This document shows positions 46,081 through 55,345 of a stretch of DNA of 64,000 nt, piece by piece. Position numbers and translations under genes: made by a program. The notes beneath the pieces were generated by a model that was given only the letters and a program-made list of their open reading frames with translations, was not told the DNA's origin and made no database searches. The stretch comes from Bacteroidaceae bacterium (lineage in GTDB: Bacteria; Bacteroidota; Bacteroidia; Bacteroidales; Bacteroidaceae): positions 1 through 64,000 of the forward strand of contig JAFUYM010000008.1 in NCBI GenBank assembly GCA_017470525.1, in the 5' to 3' direction. The stretch's first letter is position 1. Each line of letters opens with the position of its first letter.

Positions 46081-48745
46081 TCAAACTTTTTATCTTCCCA
46101 TTCAGCCCTTTCTCACTCATTAATTGCTCGATGGTCAGATGCATCCTCCATCTCCAGTAATGCCTTGGGTTGGCTGGGATATTGATTCTTTCAGCGTTTG
46201 GGTCTGCCAATCTCACTCTTTCGTCCATCGACAGCCAATCCTGCAATGACAGCAGCGTCATCACTGATGGGCAGAACAGATGCGCCGTCACAATCTCCTC
46301 ACACAGCCATCCAGGAGCAGGGTGGGGGGCTGTGCCGTCCTTATACAGCGCATTGTTGTAGAATTGCTGTGCCCTTTCCGTGTCTTCGTCCCACCATTGG
46401 CGCAAAGGTGGCATGTCATGAGTCGAGATGGTTGCCACCGAACGGTACGGATTTTCCCACAGATGTCCGAACTGCAAGGCTGGTGATTTCGGCATCCTCT
46501 GAATCTCCAACGACAGCATCTTCAGGTTCTCCATCACCCAAGGCACACAGTCGGGCACCATACCCAGGTCTTCGGCACATACCAGCATGCGTGTCGATTG
46601 AGTCAGAATCGGCAGTTTCTTCATTGCCTCTTCATACCAGAATACATTGTGGCGGCGATAGAAATAGTCATTATAGAGGTTGTTGAAGGCATCCTTCTCA
46701 TGCTGAGGCAGTGACTCATATGTGAAATCCAGTTGTGCCGAAATGCGTGGGTGATACACCTCTGGATATTTTCTGTCGGGCACAAACAGCACACACGATG
46801 CCAACCTGTACAATCCGTCGCGAAGGGCAATGCTGTCCTCGTCCGTTTTTCCAGCAAAGGCAGCCTCAATCTTCCGTTGGCTGGCATACTCGTCCTTCAG
46901 GTCATATCGTCCGTCTGTGCGTGGTTGCAGGTAGATGGTTTTCACCAAATCGGCACGATAACCGAAAATGCGTTCCAATGTCCAGTCGGCAATGAACGGA
47001 CGGGTCATGTACTCTGCATTGAATCGCATACCGTAGCCTTCTATTTCATTGATGCTCATAGGAATCGATGGTGAGAACTGTCCTAACAGTCCATGTACCG
47101 AATGCAATGGAATCTCCCAAATGCGGAAAAAGCCCAACACATGGTCAATCCTGTAGGCATCAAAGTACTCAGCCATCTTTTGGAATCGGCGAATCCACCA
47201 CTGATAGCCTTCTTCTGCCATTGCCTCCCAGTTATAGGTAGGGAAGCCCCAGTTCTGTCCGTTCTCAGAAAAGTCATCAGGTGGTGCACCAGCCTGTCCG
47301 TCCAGATTGAACAGATGAGGTTGTGACCATGCCTCCACACTGTTTCTCGAAATGCCAATCGGGATGTCTCCCTTGATAATCACGCCCTCTTTCCGAGCCT
47401 CATTCCTCACCTCTAACAACTGTTTATGCAACTGGTACTGAATGTAATAATACAATGCAGCCTTGTCGTATGCTTCACTACCTTTGGCAATGAGTTTCTC
47501 CACTTCTTTCTTGTTGTACTTGCTGTGTTTAGGCCACTTTCCGAACTCTGCTGTTCCGAATGAATCCCTCAAATAAGAGAAGGCGGCGTATGGCACCAGC
47601 CAATCTTTGTTTTCTTCGAAGAACGTCTGGTAATCCTTTCGTTCCATCACCTCTTTCCCTTCTTGAGCATACGCCATCCGCAGATACTCCATCTTCAGCG
47701 CAATCACCTGCTCATAGTCAATCTCTTTCAGCGCGTTCAGCCTTTGCTGCTTCATCATGAAACGCTCCATTGCCAACCGGTCTTTCAGGGTTGGCAGCGC
47801 ATTGATGTCGCAATACAGCGGATTGAACGCATAAATGGAAATGGAATTGTAGGGGTAGGAATCCTTCCATGTGCCTGTCATGATGGTGTCGTTGATAGGC
47901 AGAATCTGAATGGCATGCATCTTCGTCTTCACCACCCACTGAATCAATGCCTTTAAATCTCCGAAATCACCCACACCGTAACTTCTTGCTGTCCGCAACG
48001 AAAACACGGGAATCACCACACCTGCCACTTTCCAACTGTCGCCTGTCAGCATCACCTGCTTGTCCGTCTTCACCCACATCTGCTTGGGCAGCAATCGAGG
48101 ACTCCGCATCCGTCTGTTCGGACCTTCTTCCCAACGCAGAATCTGATTCTTCGCATTCACCACCACATATTTGTATTCCGCTTCATCATACAGCAATTCC
48201 GCATCAATGTTCACAGCCCACTCCTGCAAGTTGATGAGTGCCATGCGTTTCGGTCGTTGCCATTCGCCTAACTGAGGGGTGCTGCCGCATACTGCCAACC
48301 ATTCGCCTTTCCGCAATCGGGGCTCTACCACTCGCAGTTGCAAGGTGGAGGAGTACAGCGTGTCAATGGCGTTGCACCCATCAGGCGTCGCACCCACACA
48401 TTCCGTGTATGCCGACGAGAACAAGGGTTGGTCTTCTGGAATAGGACGCCACTTGTCACTCAGTATGTAATGGTTGGTGATGCCGTCAAACAGTACCCGA
48501 TGTGGTGCCACTTCCCATTCTGTCCACACCAACTGCTCGTCGCGGAACATCGCATACTTATATTCGATGCCTTCCACACCCGTGCTCTGGAACGTGATTT
48601 CACCTTCCCACAATCTGCCGTCATAGGTCTCCAGTCTGCACTCCTTCACAGCCTTTTTCTGCCCGCCTTTCTCTATTTTCTGCAACAGCACACGCAGGTC
48701 TTCGCCCCATTGGGTGTAATATTCGATGCTAAAACGAATCTTCAT
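46058..48745 (-). CDS. malQ: 4-alpha-glucanotransferase with N-terminal starch-binding modules
   Basis: This 895-residue GH77 enzyme moves alpha-1,4-glucan segments between chains (amylomaltase). Two CBM20-like starch-binding modules precede the catalytic barrel (about 1-110 and 130-230), as in plant DPE2-like and Bacteroidetes enzymes. Catalytic residues are seen in RIDHVLGFFRIW (nucleophile Asp), CAEDLGMVP (acid/base Glu) and STHDMPPLRQWW. The protein has no signal peptide, so it acts in the cytoplasm on glycogen or imported maltodextrin. Confidence 0.9.
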   Translation of the reverse strand: MKIRFSIEYYTQWGEDLRVLLQKIEKGGQKKAVKECRLETYDGRLWEGEITFQSTGVEGIEYKYAMFRDEQLVWTEWEVAPHRVLFDGITNHYILSDKWRPIPEDQPLFSSAYTECVGATPDGCNAIDTLYSSTLQLRVVEPRLRKGEWLAVCGSTPQLGEWQRPKRMALINLQEWAVNIDAELLYDEAEYKYVVVNAKNQILRWEEGPNRRMRSPRLLPKQMWVKTDKQVMLTGDSWKVAGVVIPVFSLRTARSYGVGDFGDLKALIQWVVKTKMHAIQILPINDTIMTGTWKDSYPYNSISIYAFNPLYCDINALPTLKDRLAMERFMMKQQRLNALKEIDYEQVIALKMEYLRMAYAQEGKEVMERKDYQTFFEENKDWLVPYAAFSYLRDSFGTAEFGKWPKHSKYNKKEVEKLIAKGSEAYDKAALYYYIQYQLHKQLLEVRNEARKEGVIIKGDIPIGISRNSVEAWSQPHLFNLDGQAGAPPDDFSENGQNWGFPTYNWEAMAEEGYQWWIRRFQKMAEYFDAYRIDHVLGFFRIWEIPLHSVHGLLGQFSPSIPMSINEIEGYGMRFNAEYMTRPFIADWTLERIFGYRADLVKTIYLQPRTDGRYDLKDEYASQRKIEAAFAGKTDEDSIALRDGLYRLASCVLFVPDRKYPEVYHPRISAQLDFTYESLPQHEKDAFNNLYNDYFYRRHNVFWYEEAMKKLPILTQSTRMLVCAEDLGMVPDCVPWVMENLKMLSLEIQRMPKSPALQFGHLWENPYRSVATISTHDMPPLRQWWDEDTERAQQFYNNALYKDGTAPHPAPGWLCEEIVTAHLFCPSVMTLLSLQDWLSMDERVRLADPNAERINIPANPRHYWRWRMHLTIEQLMSEKGLNGKIKSLIENSGRG

Positions 48746-48786
48746 CTTATTAGTTATTAGTATAGTTAAGTTATTTTATTGGGTTG

Positions 48787-48794
48787 CAAATTTA
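48787..48794 (-). promoter_or_regulatory. -7 promoter element of malQ
   Basis: Minus-strand TAAATTTG lies 41 bases before the malQ ATG, with TTTTG further upstream as a candidate -33 element. Confidence 0.5.
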
Positions 48795-49152
48795 CTAAAA
48801 ACTCCATGTAGGACAAAATATTTTTCGTCCTTTTTCAGTCAAGAGTGTCAACTCTTCTTTGCAATCGCCCGAAAAAGCCCCGATAGTCACTCTGGGTAAA
48901 CCTTTCGTTCACCTGTCCCTTGCATATCAGGCAACTCTCTAAAAGTGTAATTCATATCCTTATATATTAATAATGTGTAATTCAACTTCCGAAAGTTGTA
49001 TGATTCTAATTATGCCAATTTCTTTCAAAAAATATCGTCAAAGACGATTCGCTGTATAGTTACTTTCAACTTTTTGGCTGTTAATTTATCTTAAAAGTGC
49101 ATTTTCCGACAAAAACCCTTCCTTCCATACCACCTATTTCCTTATTTCTTCG

Positions 49153-49160
49153 TACCTTTG
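49153..49160 (+). promoter_or_regulatory. -7 promoter element of the capsule locus
   Basis: TACCTTTG lies 57 bases before the upxY ATG. The gap 48746-49217 (472 bases) holds this, the malQ promoter and an imperfect palindrome at 48983-48998. I saw no pair of inverted repeats flanking the promoter, so there is no sign here of the DNA-inversion switch known from Bacteroides fragilis capsule loci. Confidence 0.55.
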
Positions 49161-49217
49161 CACTCCGAAAGCGTTTTTTGCATGAAAAATAGCGTGTGAA
49201 AAAGGCTTCCTACCTTT

Positions 49218-49826
49218 ATGGATAGAGTTATGCAAGTCAACTCTCAAACGGTTTCTCCGGTGCCGCCAACTCCTAAAGTTGACGACGCCGAAGGCGTGCC
49301 CAATCGCAAGTGGTTCGTTGCCCTGGTGGGTCGCAACACTGAGAAAGCCTGCCGTGAGCGGCTGCAAAACCTTGGCTATGAAACCTACGTAGCCACCCAA
49401 AACGAGATGCGTGTCTGGCGCACAGGACAGAAGAAGCAAGTCGAGCGAGTGTTGATCTCCAACCTCATCTTCATTCGAGTCACCGAACCCGAACGACGTG
49501 AGGTGGTCAAACTCCCCTACATCAAGTATTTTCTGACCGATAAAGCAGCTCATGCCAACGACTTCGGTCGCCATCCCCTCGCTGTCATCCCTGACAGCCA
49601 GATGGACATGCTCCGCTTCATGCTCTACAACGCCGATAGTCCCGTCACCTTCACCTCCGAGCCCCTCCGCCTCGGTGACCACATCCGTGTCATCCGAGGT
49701 CCCTTTGCTGGCAAGGAGGGGAAGGTCTTCCACCAAGGTCGCCGCGCCTACTTTGTCATCACCATCGACATCCTCGGTGCCGCCATGGTTGAGATTTCCG
49801 AGGGTGACCTCGAAAAAATCGCATAG
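49218..49826 (+). CDS. UpxY-like NusG-family transcription antiterminator
   Basis: This 202-residue NusG paralogue has an NGN domain (about 30-125: KWFVALVGRNTEKACRERL, LIFIRV) and a KOW segment (LGDHIRVIRGPFAGKEGKV). UpxY proteins open capsular polysaccharide loci in Bacteroidales and let polymerase read through the long operon. It is the first gene of the locus, 57 bases after a -7 element. No UpxZ-like gene follows. Confidence 0.88.
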   Translation: MDRVMQVNSQTVSPVPPTPKVDDAEGVPNRKWFVALVGRNTEKACRERLQNLGYETYVATQNEMRVWRTGQKKQVERVLISNLIFIRVTEPERREVVKLPYIKYFLTDKAAHANDFGRHPLAVIPDSQMDMLRFMLYNADSPVTFTSEPLRLGDHIRVIRGPFAGKEGKVFHQGRRAYFVITIDILGAAMVEISEGDLEKIA

Positions 49827-49860
49827 CAATTTGTTGTCCAAGAATTTTGCTTGAATTTGA

Positions 49861-50325
49861 ATGACGTGCTTAACAGACATAGACCACAAGGCTCAAATGG
49901 AGAGCATGAGGGAGTTTGACGAGCAGATGCCATGTGTTGGTATCTTTTGGTATGATCAAGACGAACATGCTCTTTTTGGTGTACACAAGCAGGAACTCAC
50001 CCCGAAAATGGTGGAAGAAGCGGCGAATAAGGGAATGCCTTTCATCAATTACCCCCATCTGCATCGTCAAGTATGGGCAAAGGAGTATTTTCGTGCACAA
50101 GCAAAACACGAAGATACGAAATTTAAGGGAGACTACACACAGGTTCCTCGTGGGCGTGTTACATGGAATATAGACAAATTTATCGTGTTAGTAGGGCATT
50201 GGGCAGAACCCATCACAGAAGAACTGACCACCCTGATAGAGCAAGAGTTCTCTCTTCCCTATTTTGAATTTGTCTATGACGAACATTGGGATCTCGGTCA
50301 TGGTTGGTCTGGTGACATGAAATAG
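49861..50325 (+). CDS. Unknown protein in the UpxZ position of the capsule locus
   Basis: This 154-residue soluble protein has no signal peptide or membrane segment and does not resemble UpxZ, although it has a similar length and occupies the same slot after upxY. Visible motifs are FDEQMPCVGIFWYD, GVHKQELTP, INYPHLHRQVW, and a repeated acidic/aromatic C-terminus (YFEFVYDEHWDLGHG). I cannot assign a fold. It could be an accessory regulator or an unrelated inserted gene. A separate ATG in the same frame at 49897 would give a shorter form. Confidence 0.5.
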   Translation: MTCLTDIDHKAQMESMREFDEQMPCVGIFWYDQDEHALFGVHKQELTPKMVEEAANKGMPFINYPHLHRQVWAKEYFRAQAKHEDTKFKGDYTQVPRGRVTWNIDKFIVLVGHWAEPITEELTTLIEQEFSLPYFEFVYDEHWDLGHGWSGDMK

Positions 50326-50560
50326 CGGTGTCCTCTCATTTTATATGGGCTTTCCAATTCTTAATTAATAAAGATTTTCAAATCACAAAATACTGGGTGC
50401 GGTGGTCGCATCTCTCATTCTTCGGTTCAATAGTGCGGCCACCAATCCCATTCCTTATAAAGAAGAATATTCAATATATCTCAATTATCAACTATCAATT
50501 ATCAACTAACATAATGCCAACGATACTACATCTTTTTCTTATGCAACATTTCTTATAAGA

Positions 50561-50695
50561 TGCAAGTCTGCGGCTTTTGAAAAGATAATCATTCTAAATA
50601 AATATATATAAAGGCCAAGGAAACTACACTTTGTTAAAACTATTCCTTTGGAAGTGCAAGTCTGCGGTCTTTTCTATCTGGTAATCATTCTAATT
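50561..50695 (+). repeat. Two direct repeats upstream of the capsule biosynthesis genes
   Basis: tgcaagtctgcgg...taatcattctaa occurs at 50561-50599 and 50655-50695, about 94 bases apart, just before the aminotransferase ATG at 50712. The middle of each copy differs. The gap 50326-50711 (386 bases) is otherwise AT-rich with no gene. The repeats could be leader signals read by UpxY, or the footprint of an insertion that duplicated its target. Confidence 0.55.
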
Positions 50696-50711
50696 TGTTT
50701 AGTAAGAACAG

Positions 50712-51821
50712 ATGAACAAAGATATCATAACAGTAACATCTCCATTGCTTCCCGATCTTGACGAGTTCCACGGAATGCTCAAGGAAATATGGGATAGCAA
50801 GTGGATTACCAACAACGGTTCCTTTCACCAACAACTGGAGAAGGAATTGGCAGCCTATCTGAAAGTTCCATACGTGAGTCTTTTCACCAATGGAACGCTG
50901 CCACTGATTACAGCCTTGCAGGCATTGCGCATATCGGGGGAAGTCATTACAACACCCTATAGTTTTGTAGCCACAACCCACGCTCTTTGGTGGAACGGTA
51001 TCAAACCCGTTTTTGTGGATATTGATTGGAATACGGGATGTATAGACCCCAACCGCATAGAGGCAGCCATTACTCCAAAGACCACAGCCATCATGCCTGT
51101 GCATGTTTATGGAAAACCATGTGATGTGGATGCCATACAAGCAATAGCAGATAAATACGGGCTCAAGGTCATTTATGATGCCGCCCATGCTTTTGGTGTG
51201 GAGGTGAATGGCAAGAGCATTCTGAATGCAGGTGACATGTCCACCCTTAGTTTCCATGCCACTAAAGTTTATAACACCATAGAAGGCGGTGCTATGGTGA
51301 TGCACGATGAGAAGACCAAGAAACGCATTGACTATCTGAAAAACTTTGGTTTCGCGGGGGAAACGGAAGTGGTTGCTCCTGGCATCAATTCCAAGATGGA
51401 TGAAATGCGTAGCGCTTACGGATTGCTCAATCTCAGACAAGTGGATGCCGCTATCGAAGCACGTCATCAAGTTGCGGTTAAATACCGTGAGGCATTACGG
51501 AATGTAGAAGGCATTGAGTTCTGGGAAGACCTGCCCGATGTCAAGCACAACTACAGTTATTTCCCTATCTTTGTACATGCCGAGCAATACGGTATGACTC
51601 GTGACGAACTCTACTTCAAGATGCGAGAACAAGGAGTTCTCGGTCGTCGCTATTTCTATCCTCTCATCAGCGATTTCACCACTTACAGAGGTTTGCCAAG
51701 TGCAACCAGAGAGAACTTGCCGGTGGCAACGAAGATGGCGGAACAGGTGATATGTTTGCCGATGCACCATGCATTGTCAGAAGAAGATGTAGAAAAGATA
51801 TTAACATGTATTATCAAATAA
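50712..51821 (+). CDS. DegT/DnrJ/EryC1/StrS aminotransferase
   Basis: This 369-residue PLP enzyme of nucleotide-sugar synthesis converts a keto-sugar (for example a 4-keto-6-deoxy NDP-hexose) to an amino sugar. PLP Lys185 lies in SFHATKVYN, with the DAAHAFG phosphate-side region before it and HNYSYFPI toward the C-terminus. It is the first sugar-modifying gene of the locus. No dehydratase (RmlB-type) is inside the window, so the keto donor must come from elsewhere. Sugar type and stereochemistry are not readable. Confidence 0.88.
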   Translation: MNKDIITVTSPLLPDLDEFHGMLKEIWDSKWITNNGSFHQQLEKELAAYLKVPYVSLFTNGTLPLITALQALRISGEVITTPYSFVATTHALWWNGIKPVFVDIDWNTGCIDPNRIEAAITPKTTAIMPVHVYGKPCDVDAIQAIADKYGLKVIYDAAHAFGVEVNGKSILNAGDMSTLSFHATKVYNTIEGGAMVMHDEKTKKRIDYLKNFGFAGETEVVAPGINSKMDEMRSAYGLLNLRQVDAAIEARHQVAVKYREALRNVEGIEFWEDLPDVKHNYSYFPIFVHAEQYGMTRDELYFKMREQGVLGRRYFYPLISDFTTYRGLPSATRENLPVATKMAEQVICLPMHHALSEEDVEKILTCIIK

Positions 51822-51825
51822 GATT

Positions 51826-52986
51826 ATGATTCAACCTTCAATAGTATCACAACACGTACAGCCCTCGTTGACCAGAAAACTGTTCAACATGGCAAAGCAG
51901 TTCGATGATGTCATTGATTTCACTTTAGGTGACCCCGATGTGCAGCCCCATCAAGCAATTAAGGATGCAGGCTGTGCTGCTATCCAGGCAGGTCAGACTC
52001 GCTATTCACAAAATGCAGGATTGTTGCCATTGCGCAAGACTATAAGCAGTTATTATGAGCGTAGTGAAGGATATAAGTACAATCCTGATGGTGAGATTAT
52101 CGTGACAGTAGGTGCAATGGAGGGACTTTTTCTCTCTCTGCTTTCGATGATAAATCCAGGTGACGAGGTGATTATCCCAGCACCATATTATGTGAACTAT
52201 GTACAGATGGTATATCTCTGTCATGGTGTGCCTGTTGTGATAGATAATCCAGAAGCCGAAGAGTTGAGTTTCAATATTGAGGATGTGGAGGCAGCGATTA
52301 CTCCACGAACGAAAGCCATTATTATTAATACGCCAGCCAATCCATCAGCCAAATTGATTCCTTGGAATAAAATAGAGTCATTGGCGGCTATTGCCAAACG
52401 ACACGATTTGGTGGTTATCTCTGATGAAGTATATAAATGTTTGATTTATGGTGACGAGCCATTCAAAAGCATTGTTTCCATAGAGGGAATGCGCGAACGC
52501 ACCATATTGATTAACAGTCTTTCAAAAGAGTTCTGTATGACAGGCTGGCGTATAGGATATGTACTGGCTCCAGAGGAAGTTGTTGCAACGATGACCAAAT
52601 TGCAGGAAAATGTTTGTGCATGTGCACCGCTTCCTTCTCAGTATGCAGCCATAGAGGCTTTGAGTGGCAAGGGTGATTATTCTTCCCACATGGTGGAAAC
52701 TTTCCGTACAAGAAGGGATTTTTTGGTAAAGGGCATCCAGTCTATTCCAGGACTCTCTTGCAATGCCCCAGAGGCAACATTCTATTTGATGGTGAATATT
52801 TCTAAAACAGGACTGAGTTCTGAGGAATTTGCTGTTGATTTATTGAAGTCTGTGCATGTTGCTTTAGTTCCGGGCATAGCCTATGGGAATAGTTGTGACA
52901 GATATGTGAGAATAGCCTTTACGCTTGATGAAGAAAAGATACAGGAAGGCGTTCGCAGAATCAAAAAATTCATGGAGACAAGATGA
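51826..52986 (+). CDS. Class I/II (AspC-like) aminotransferase
   Basis: This 386-residue fold-type I PLP enzyme has Lys234 in LSKEFCMTGWRIGY, SDEVYKCL before it, and NTPANPSA for the cofactor and substrate carboxylate. It is an amino-acid aminotransferase, not a sugar one, which is unusual in a capsule operon. It may make the amino acid that the ATP-grasp enzyme in the next gene attaches. Its last four bases overlap that gene. Confidence 0.85.
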   Translation: MIQPSIVSQHVQPSLTRKLFNMAKQFDDVIDFTLGDPDVQPHQAIKDAGCAAIQAGQTRYSQNAGLLPLRKTISSYYERSEGYKYNPDGEIIVTVGAMEGLFLSLLSMINPGDEVIIPAPYYVNYVQMVYLCHGVPVVIDNPEAEELSFNIEDVEAAITPRTKAIIINTPANPSAKLIPWNKIESLAAIAKRHDLVVISDEVYKCLIYGDEPFKSIVSIEGMRERTILINSLSKEFCMTGWRIGYVLAPEEVVATMTKLQENVCACAPLPSQYAAIEALSGKGDYSSHMVETFRTRRDFLVKGIQSIPGLSCNAPEATFYLMVNISKTGLSSEEFAVDLLKSVHVALVPGIAYGNSCDRYVRIAFTLDEEKIQEGVRRIKKFMETR

Positions 52987-54182
52987 AGAAAGTATTGATG
53001 TTGGGCGGTTCCATCTATCAGACTTATGCCATCAAGGCGGCAGTAGAGATGGGCTACCATGTGATAACTTGCGATTATCTTCCAGACAATCCTGGACACA
53101 AGTACGCGCATGAATATTATAATGTTAGTACGACAGACAAAGACGCCGTATTGGAACTGGCGAAAAGGTTGAATGTAGATGGAGTCGTTGCTTATGCATC
53201 AGACCCAGCGGCTCCTACTGCAGCATACGTCTGTGAGAAATTGGGATTGCCAACCAGTCCTTACAAATCAGTGGAGATTTTGTCAAAAAAGCATCTGTTC
53301 CGCCAATATTTAACAGAACATGGCTTCAATGTACCCAAGGCAAGGGGCTATAGAACTTTTGAAGAAGCGGAAGCGGAAATCGATTCCTTTCAGTTGCCAG
53401 TGATGGTGAAACCAGTTGATTCATCAGGCAGTAAAGGCATCAATAAAATGACGGATAAGGCGCAATTGAAAGCCTTTGTTGAAGATGCGTTGTCATATTC
53501 CAGAGATAAAATTTTCTTGATAGAGGAATTTATTGTGAAAAAAGGACCTCAAATCTCTGGAGATGCATTTTCTGTAGATGGAAAGTTAGTTTTTCATTGT
53601 TTGGGCAATGAGTTTTACAGTACGAAGGTAGATAAGGATTTCTCCCCACTTGGAGAATGTTGGCCTACGGTAATGCCTCAGGATGTTATTGATACGTTGG
53701 CTGAAGACCTGCAACGACTGATTACATCGCTCGGGATGAAATCCAATGCATACAATGTGGAGGCCATTTATGGTGAAGACGGGAAGGTGTATATCTTGGA
53801 ATTAGGTGCCCGAAGTGGTGGTAGTCTTATTCCTCAAGTAACAGCCTTGGCGACAGGTGTCGATATGGTGTCATACGTCATTAAGGCTGCATTAGGTGAG
53901 GATTGTTCAGACTTGAAGATGGCTCCAGTCAAAGGCTATTGGTCTAATTATATGACTCATGCTAATGAAACAGGAAAATATGCAGGTATTGAATATGAAG
54001 AGGATTTCAAGAAAAAACACCTTGTTGATTTTGTGACAGATATCAAAGTGGGTGATGCCGTACATAAGTATCGTGATGCCCAAGATTGCACGGGTGAGTT
54101 GATGCTCAAGTACGATTCGGCAGAACAGATGAATGAAATGATAGAGAATATGGACAAATATGTTAGAATAAAAATATTGTGA
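52983..54182 (+). CDS. ATP-grasp ligase
   Basis: This 399-residue enzyme has an N-terminal Rossmann-like preATP-grasp domain (KVLMLGGSIYQTYAIKAA), the lid VMVKPVDSSGSKGI and IEEFI, and the metal end YILELGARSGGSLIP. ATP-grasp enzymes join a carboxylate to an amine, thiol or hydroxyl through an acyl phosphate. The canonical Asn in the ExN metal motif is absent here (ELGAR). The likely job is to ligate an amino acid or hydroxy acid to a carrier or sugar, in line with the neighbouring aminotransferase and lyase. The substrate is unknown. Confidence 0.8.
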   Translation: MKKVLMLGGSIYQTYAIKAAVEMGYHVITCDYLPDNPGHKYAHEYYNVSTTDKDAVLELAKRLNVDGVVAYASDPAAPTAAYVCEKLGLPTSPYKSVEILSKKHLFRQYLTEHGFNVPKARGYRTFEEAEAEIDSFQLPVMVKPVDSSGSKGINKMTDKAQLKAFVEDALSYSRDKIFLIEEFIVKKGPQISGDAFSVDGKLVFHCLGNEFYSTKVDKDFSPLGECWPTVMPQDVIDTLAEDLQRLITSLGMKSNAYNVEAIYGEDGKVYILELGARSGGSLIPQVTALATGVDMVSYVIKAALGEDCSDLKMAPVKGYWSNYMTHANETGKYAGIEYEEDFKKKHLVDFVTDIKVGDAVHKYRDAQDCTGELMLKYDSAEQMNEMIENMDKYVRIKIL

Positions 54183-54185
54183 AAA

Positions 54186-54875
54186 ATGAAAAATCTGATT
54201 ATTGTAGGACTTAGTGCGACTTCGCGTCTGGCTTTATCTTTTGTACAGTCACATAATTTGTATAAGGTTATTGGATTTGCTGTTAATGGACAATATAAAG
54301 ATAGAAGTGAGTTTTGTGATTTACCAGTGTACACGTTGGAGAATTTGAATGAAGAAGTGGATAGTGATGATTTTTGTGTATTTGTTGCACTATTGTGGAA
54401 TCATTTGAATGCCGATAGGCGTAATGTATATAATTATTGCAAACAAAAAAATTATGAGATGGTAAATCTCATATCGCCTTTAGCTGTTATTAGAAGTGAG
54501 ATAACTGGCGATAATTGTTGGATTCATGACCATGTTGTTATTCAAAACAGTACAAAATTAGGTTCTAATATTGCTATTATGCAAGGAACACTTATTGGAG
54601 CTGATGCTATTGTGGGTTCGCATTGTTTTTTCGGTGCTCATTCTATTCTTGCTGGTGGTTGTACTGTTGGTGAACAATCATTTATAGGACTTCATGCGAC
54701 AGTTTTTGATGATACTCATATTGGGAGAAAATGTATTGTCGGAGCATGTACTGCGGTAAAACGAAATATGCCAGATTTCTCCAAATATGTTACATCCTCA
54801 GATAATTTTGTGATTAAAGAGTATACGGAAAATGAAATAGAAAACAAATTGGTATTTTCAAAAAATGTAAGGTAA
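54186..54875 (+). CDS. PglD-like hexapeptide-repeat acyltransferase
   Basis: This 229-residue protein has an N-terminal PglD-type Rossmann region (LIIVGLSATSRLALSFV) followed by left-handed beta-helix repeats (about 100-200: IHDHVVI, IAIMQGT, CFFGAHSILAGGCTVG, IGRKCIVGACTAV). PglD relatives acylate the amino group of a UDP-amino sugar. The likely role is N-acylation of the amino sugar made by the DegT enzyme, perhaps with an acyl group built by the following MaoC and CitE-like enzymes. From here the sequence is visibly more AT-rich. Confidence 0.8.
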   Translation: MKNLIIVGLSATSRLALSFVQSHNLYKVIGFAVNGQYKDRSEFCDLPVYTLENLNEEVDSDDFCVFVALLWNHLNADRRNVYNYCKQKNYEMVNLISPLAVIRSEITGDNCWIHDHVVIQNSTKLGSNIAIMQGTLIGADAIVGSHCFFGAHSILAGGCTVGEQSFIGLHATVFDDTHIGRKCIVGACTAVKRNMPDFSKYVTSSDNFVIKEYTENEIENKLVFSKNVR

Positions 54876-54880
54876 TTAAT

Positions 54881-55345
54881 ATGACACCATCATCAATTGG
54901 GCATTATTACGAAGATTTCACAGTCGGTGAAGTTATTAAGCATGAACTTTCGAAAACTATTTTTGAAAGTGACAATAACTTTTTTAGTTTGCTGACCATG
55001 AATAATCATCCCGTTCATACAAATATAGATTATGCAGGGAAGAACCAGCATGGCCAGATTTTGGTTGTTGGGACATTGGTATTCTCTTTGGCTGTAGGTA
55101 TCACGGTGCCAGACATTAGTGGTAAAGCGATAGCTAATCTTGGTTATGAAGATGTCAAGCATCTGGCTCCAACATTCATCAATGATACTATCTACGTGCG
55201 TTCTACCATACTTGATAAACGTGAGTCGAAAAGCAAGACGGATAGAGGTATCATATATGTGGAATCCATCGCATACAACCAGCGTGGTGAAGATGTGCTT
55301 TCTTTCCGCCGTCATGTATTAATTAAGAAGAGAAGTAATGAATAA
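54881..55345 (+). CDS. MaoC-like hotdog hydratase
   Basis: This 154-residue MaoC-type hot-dog protein is expected to add or remove water at an acyl-CoA. The segment LLTMNNHPVHTNIDYAGK corresponds to the hydratase catalytic region, but the usual Asp of the DxNPIH motif is replaced by Asn, as in the mesaconyl-CoA-hydratase-like branch. It overlaps the CitE-like gene by eight bases. MaoC/CitE pairs are known to interconvert mesaconyl-, methylmalyl- or citramalyl-type CoA esters. Confidence 0.8.
   Translation: MTPSSIGHYYEDFTVGEVIKHELSKTIFESDNNFFSLLTMNNHPVHTNIDYAGKNQHGQILVVGTLVFSLAVGITVPDISGKAIANLGYEDVKHLAPTFINDTIYVRSTILDKRESKSKTDRGIIYVESIAYNQRGEDVLSFRRHVLIKKRSNE

Noticed and set aside
48746..49217. 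Invertible capsule promoter
   Set aside because: I searched by eye for inverted repeats flanking the -7 element and found none long enough.
49134..49889. Open frame of 251 codons antisense to upxY
   Set aside because: It covers the upxY gene and its promoter, and the NusG motifs are clear on the other strand.
50328..50558. Frame of 76 codons in the gap before the DegT gene
   Set aside because: AT-rich with no ribosome site, family or coding bias, and overlapping likely leader sequence.
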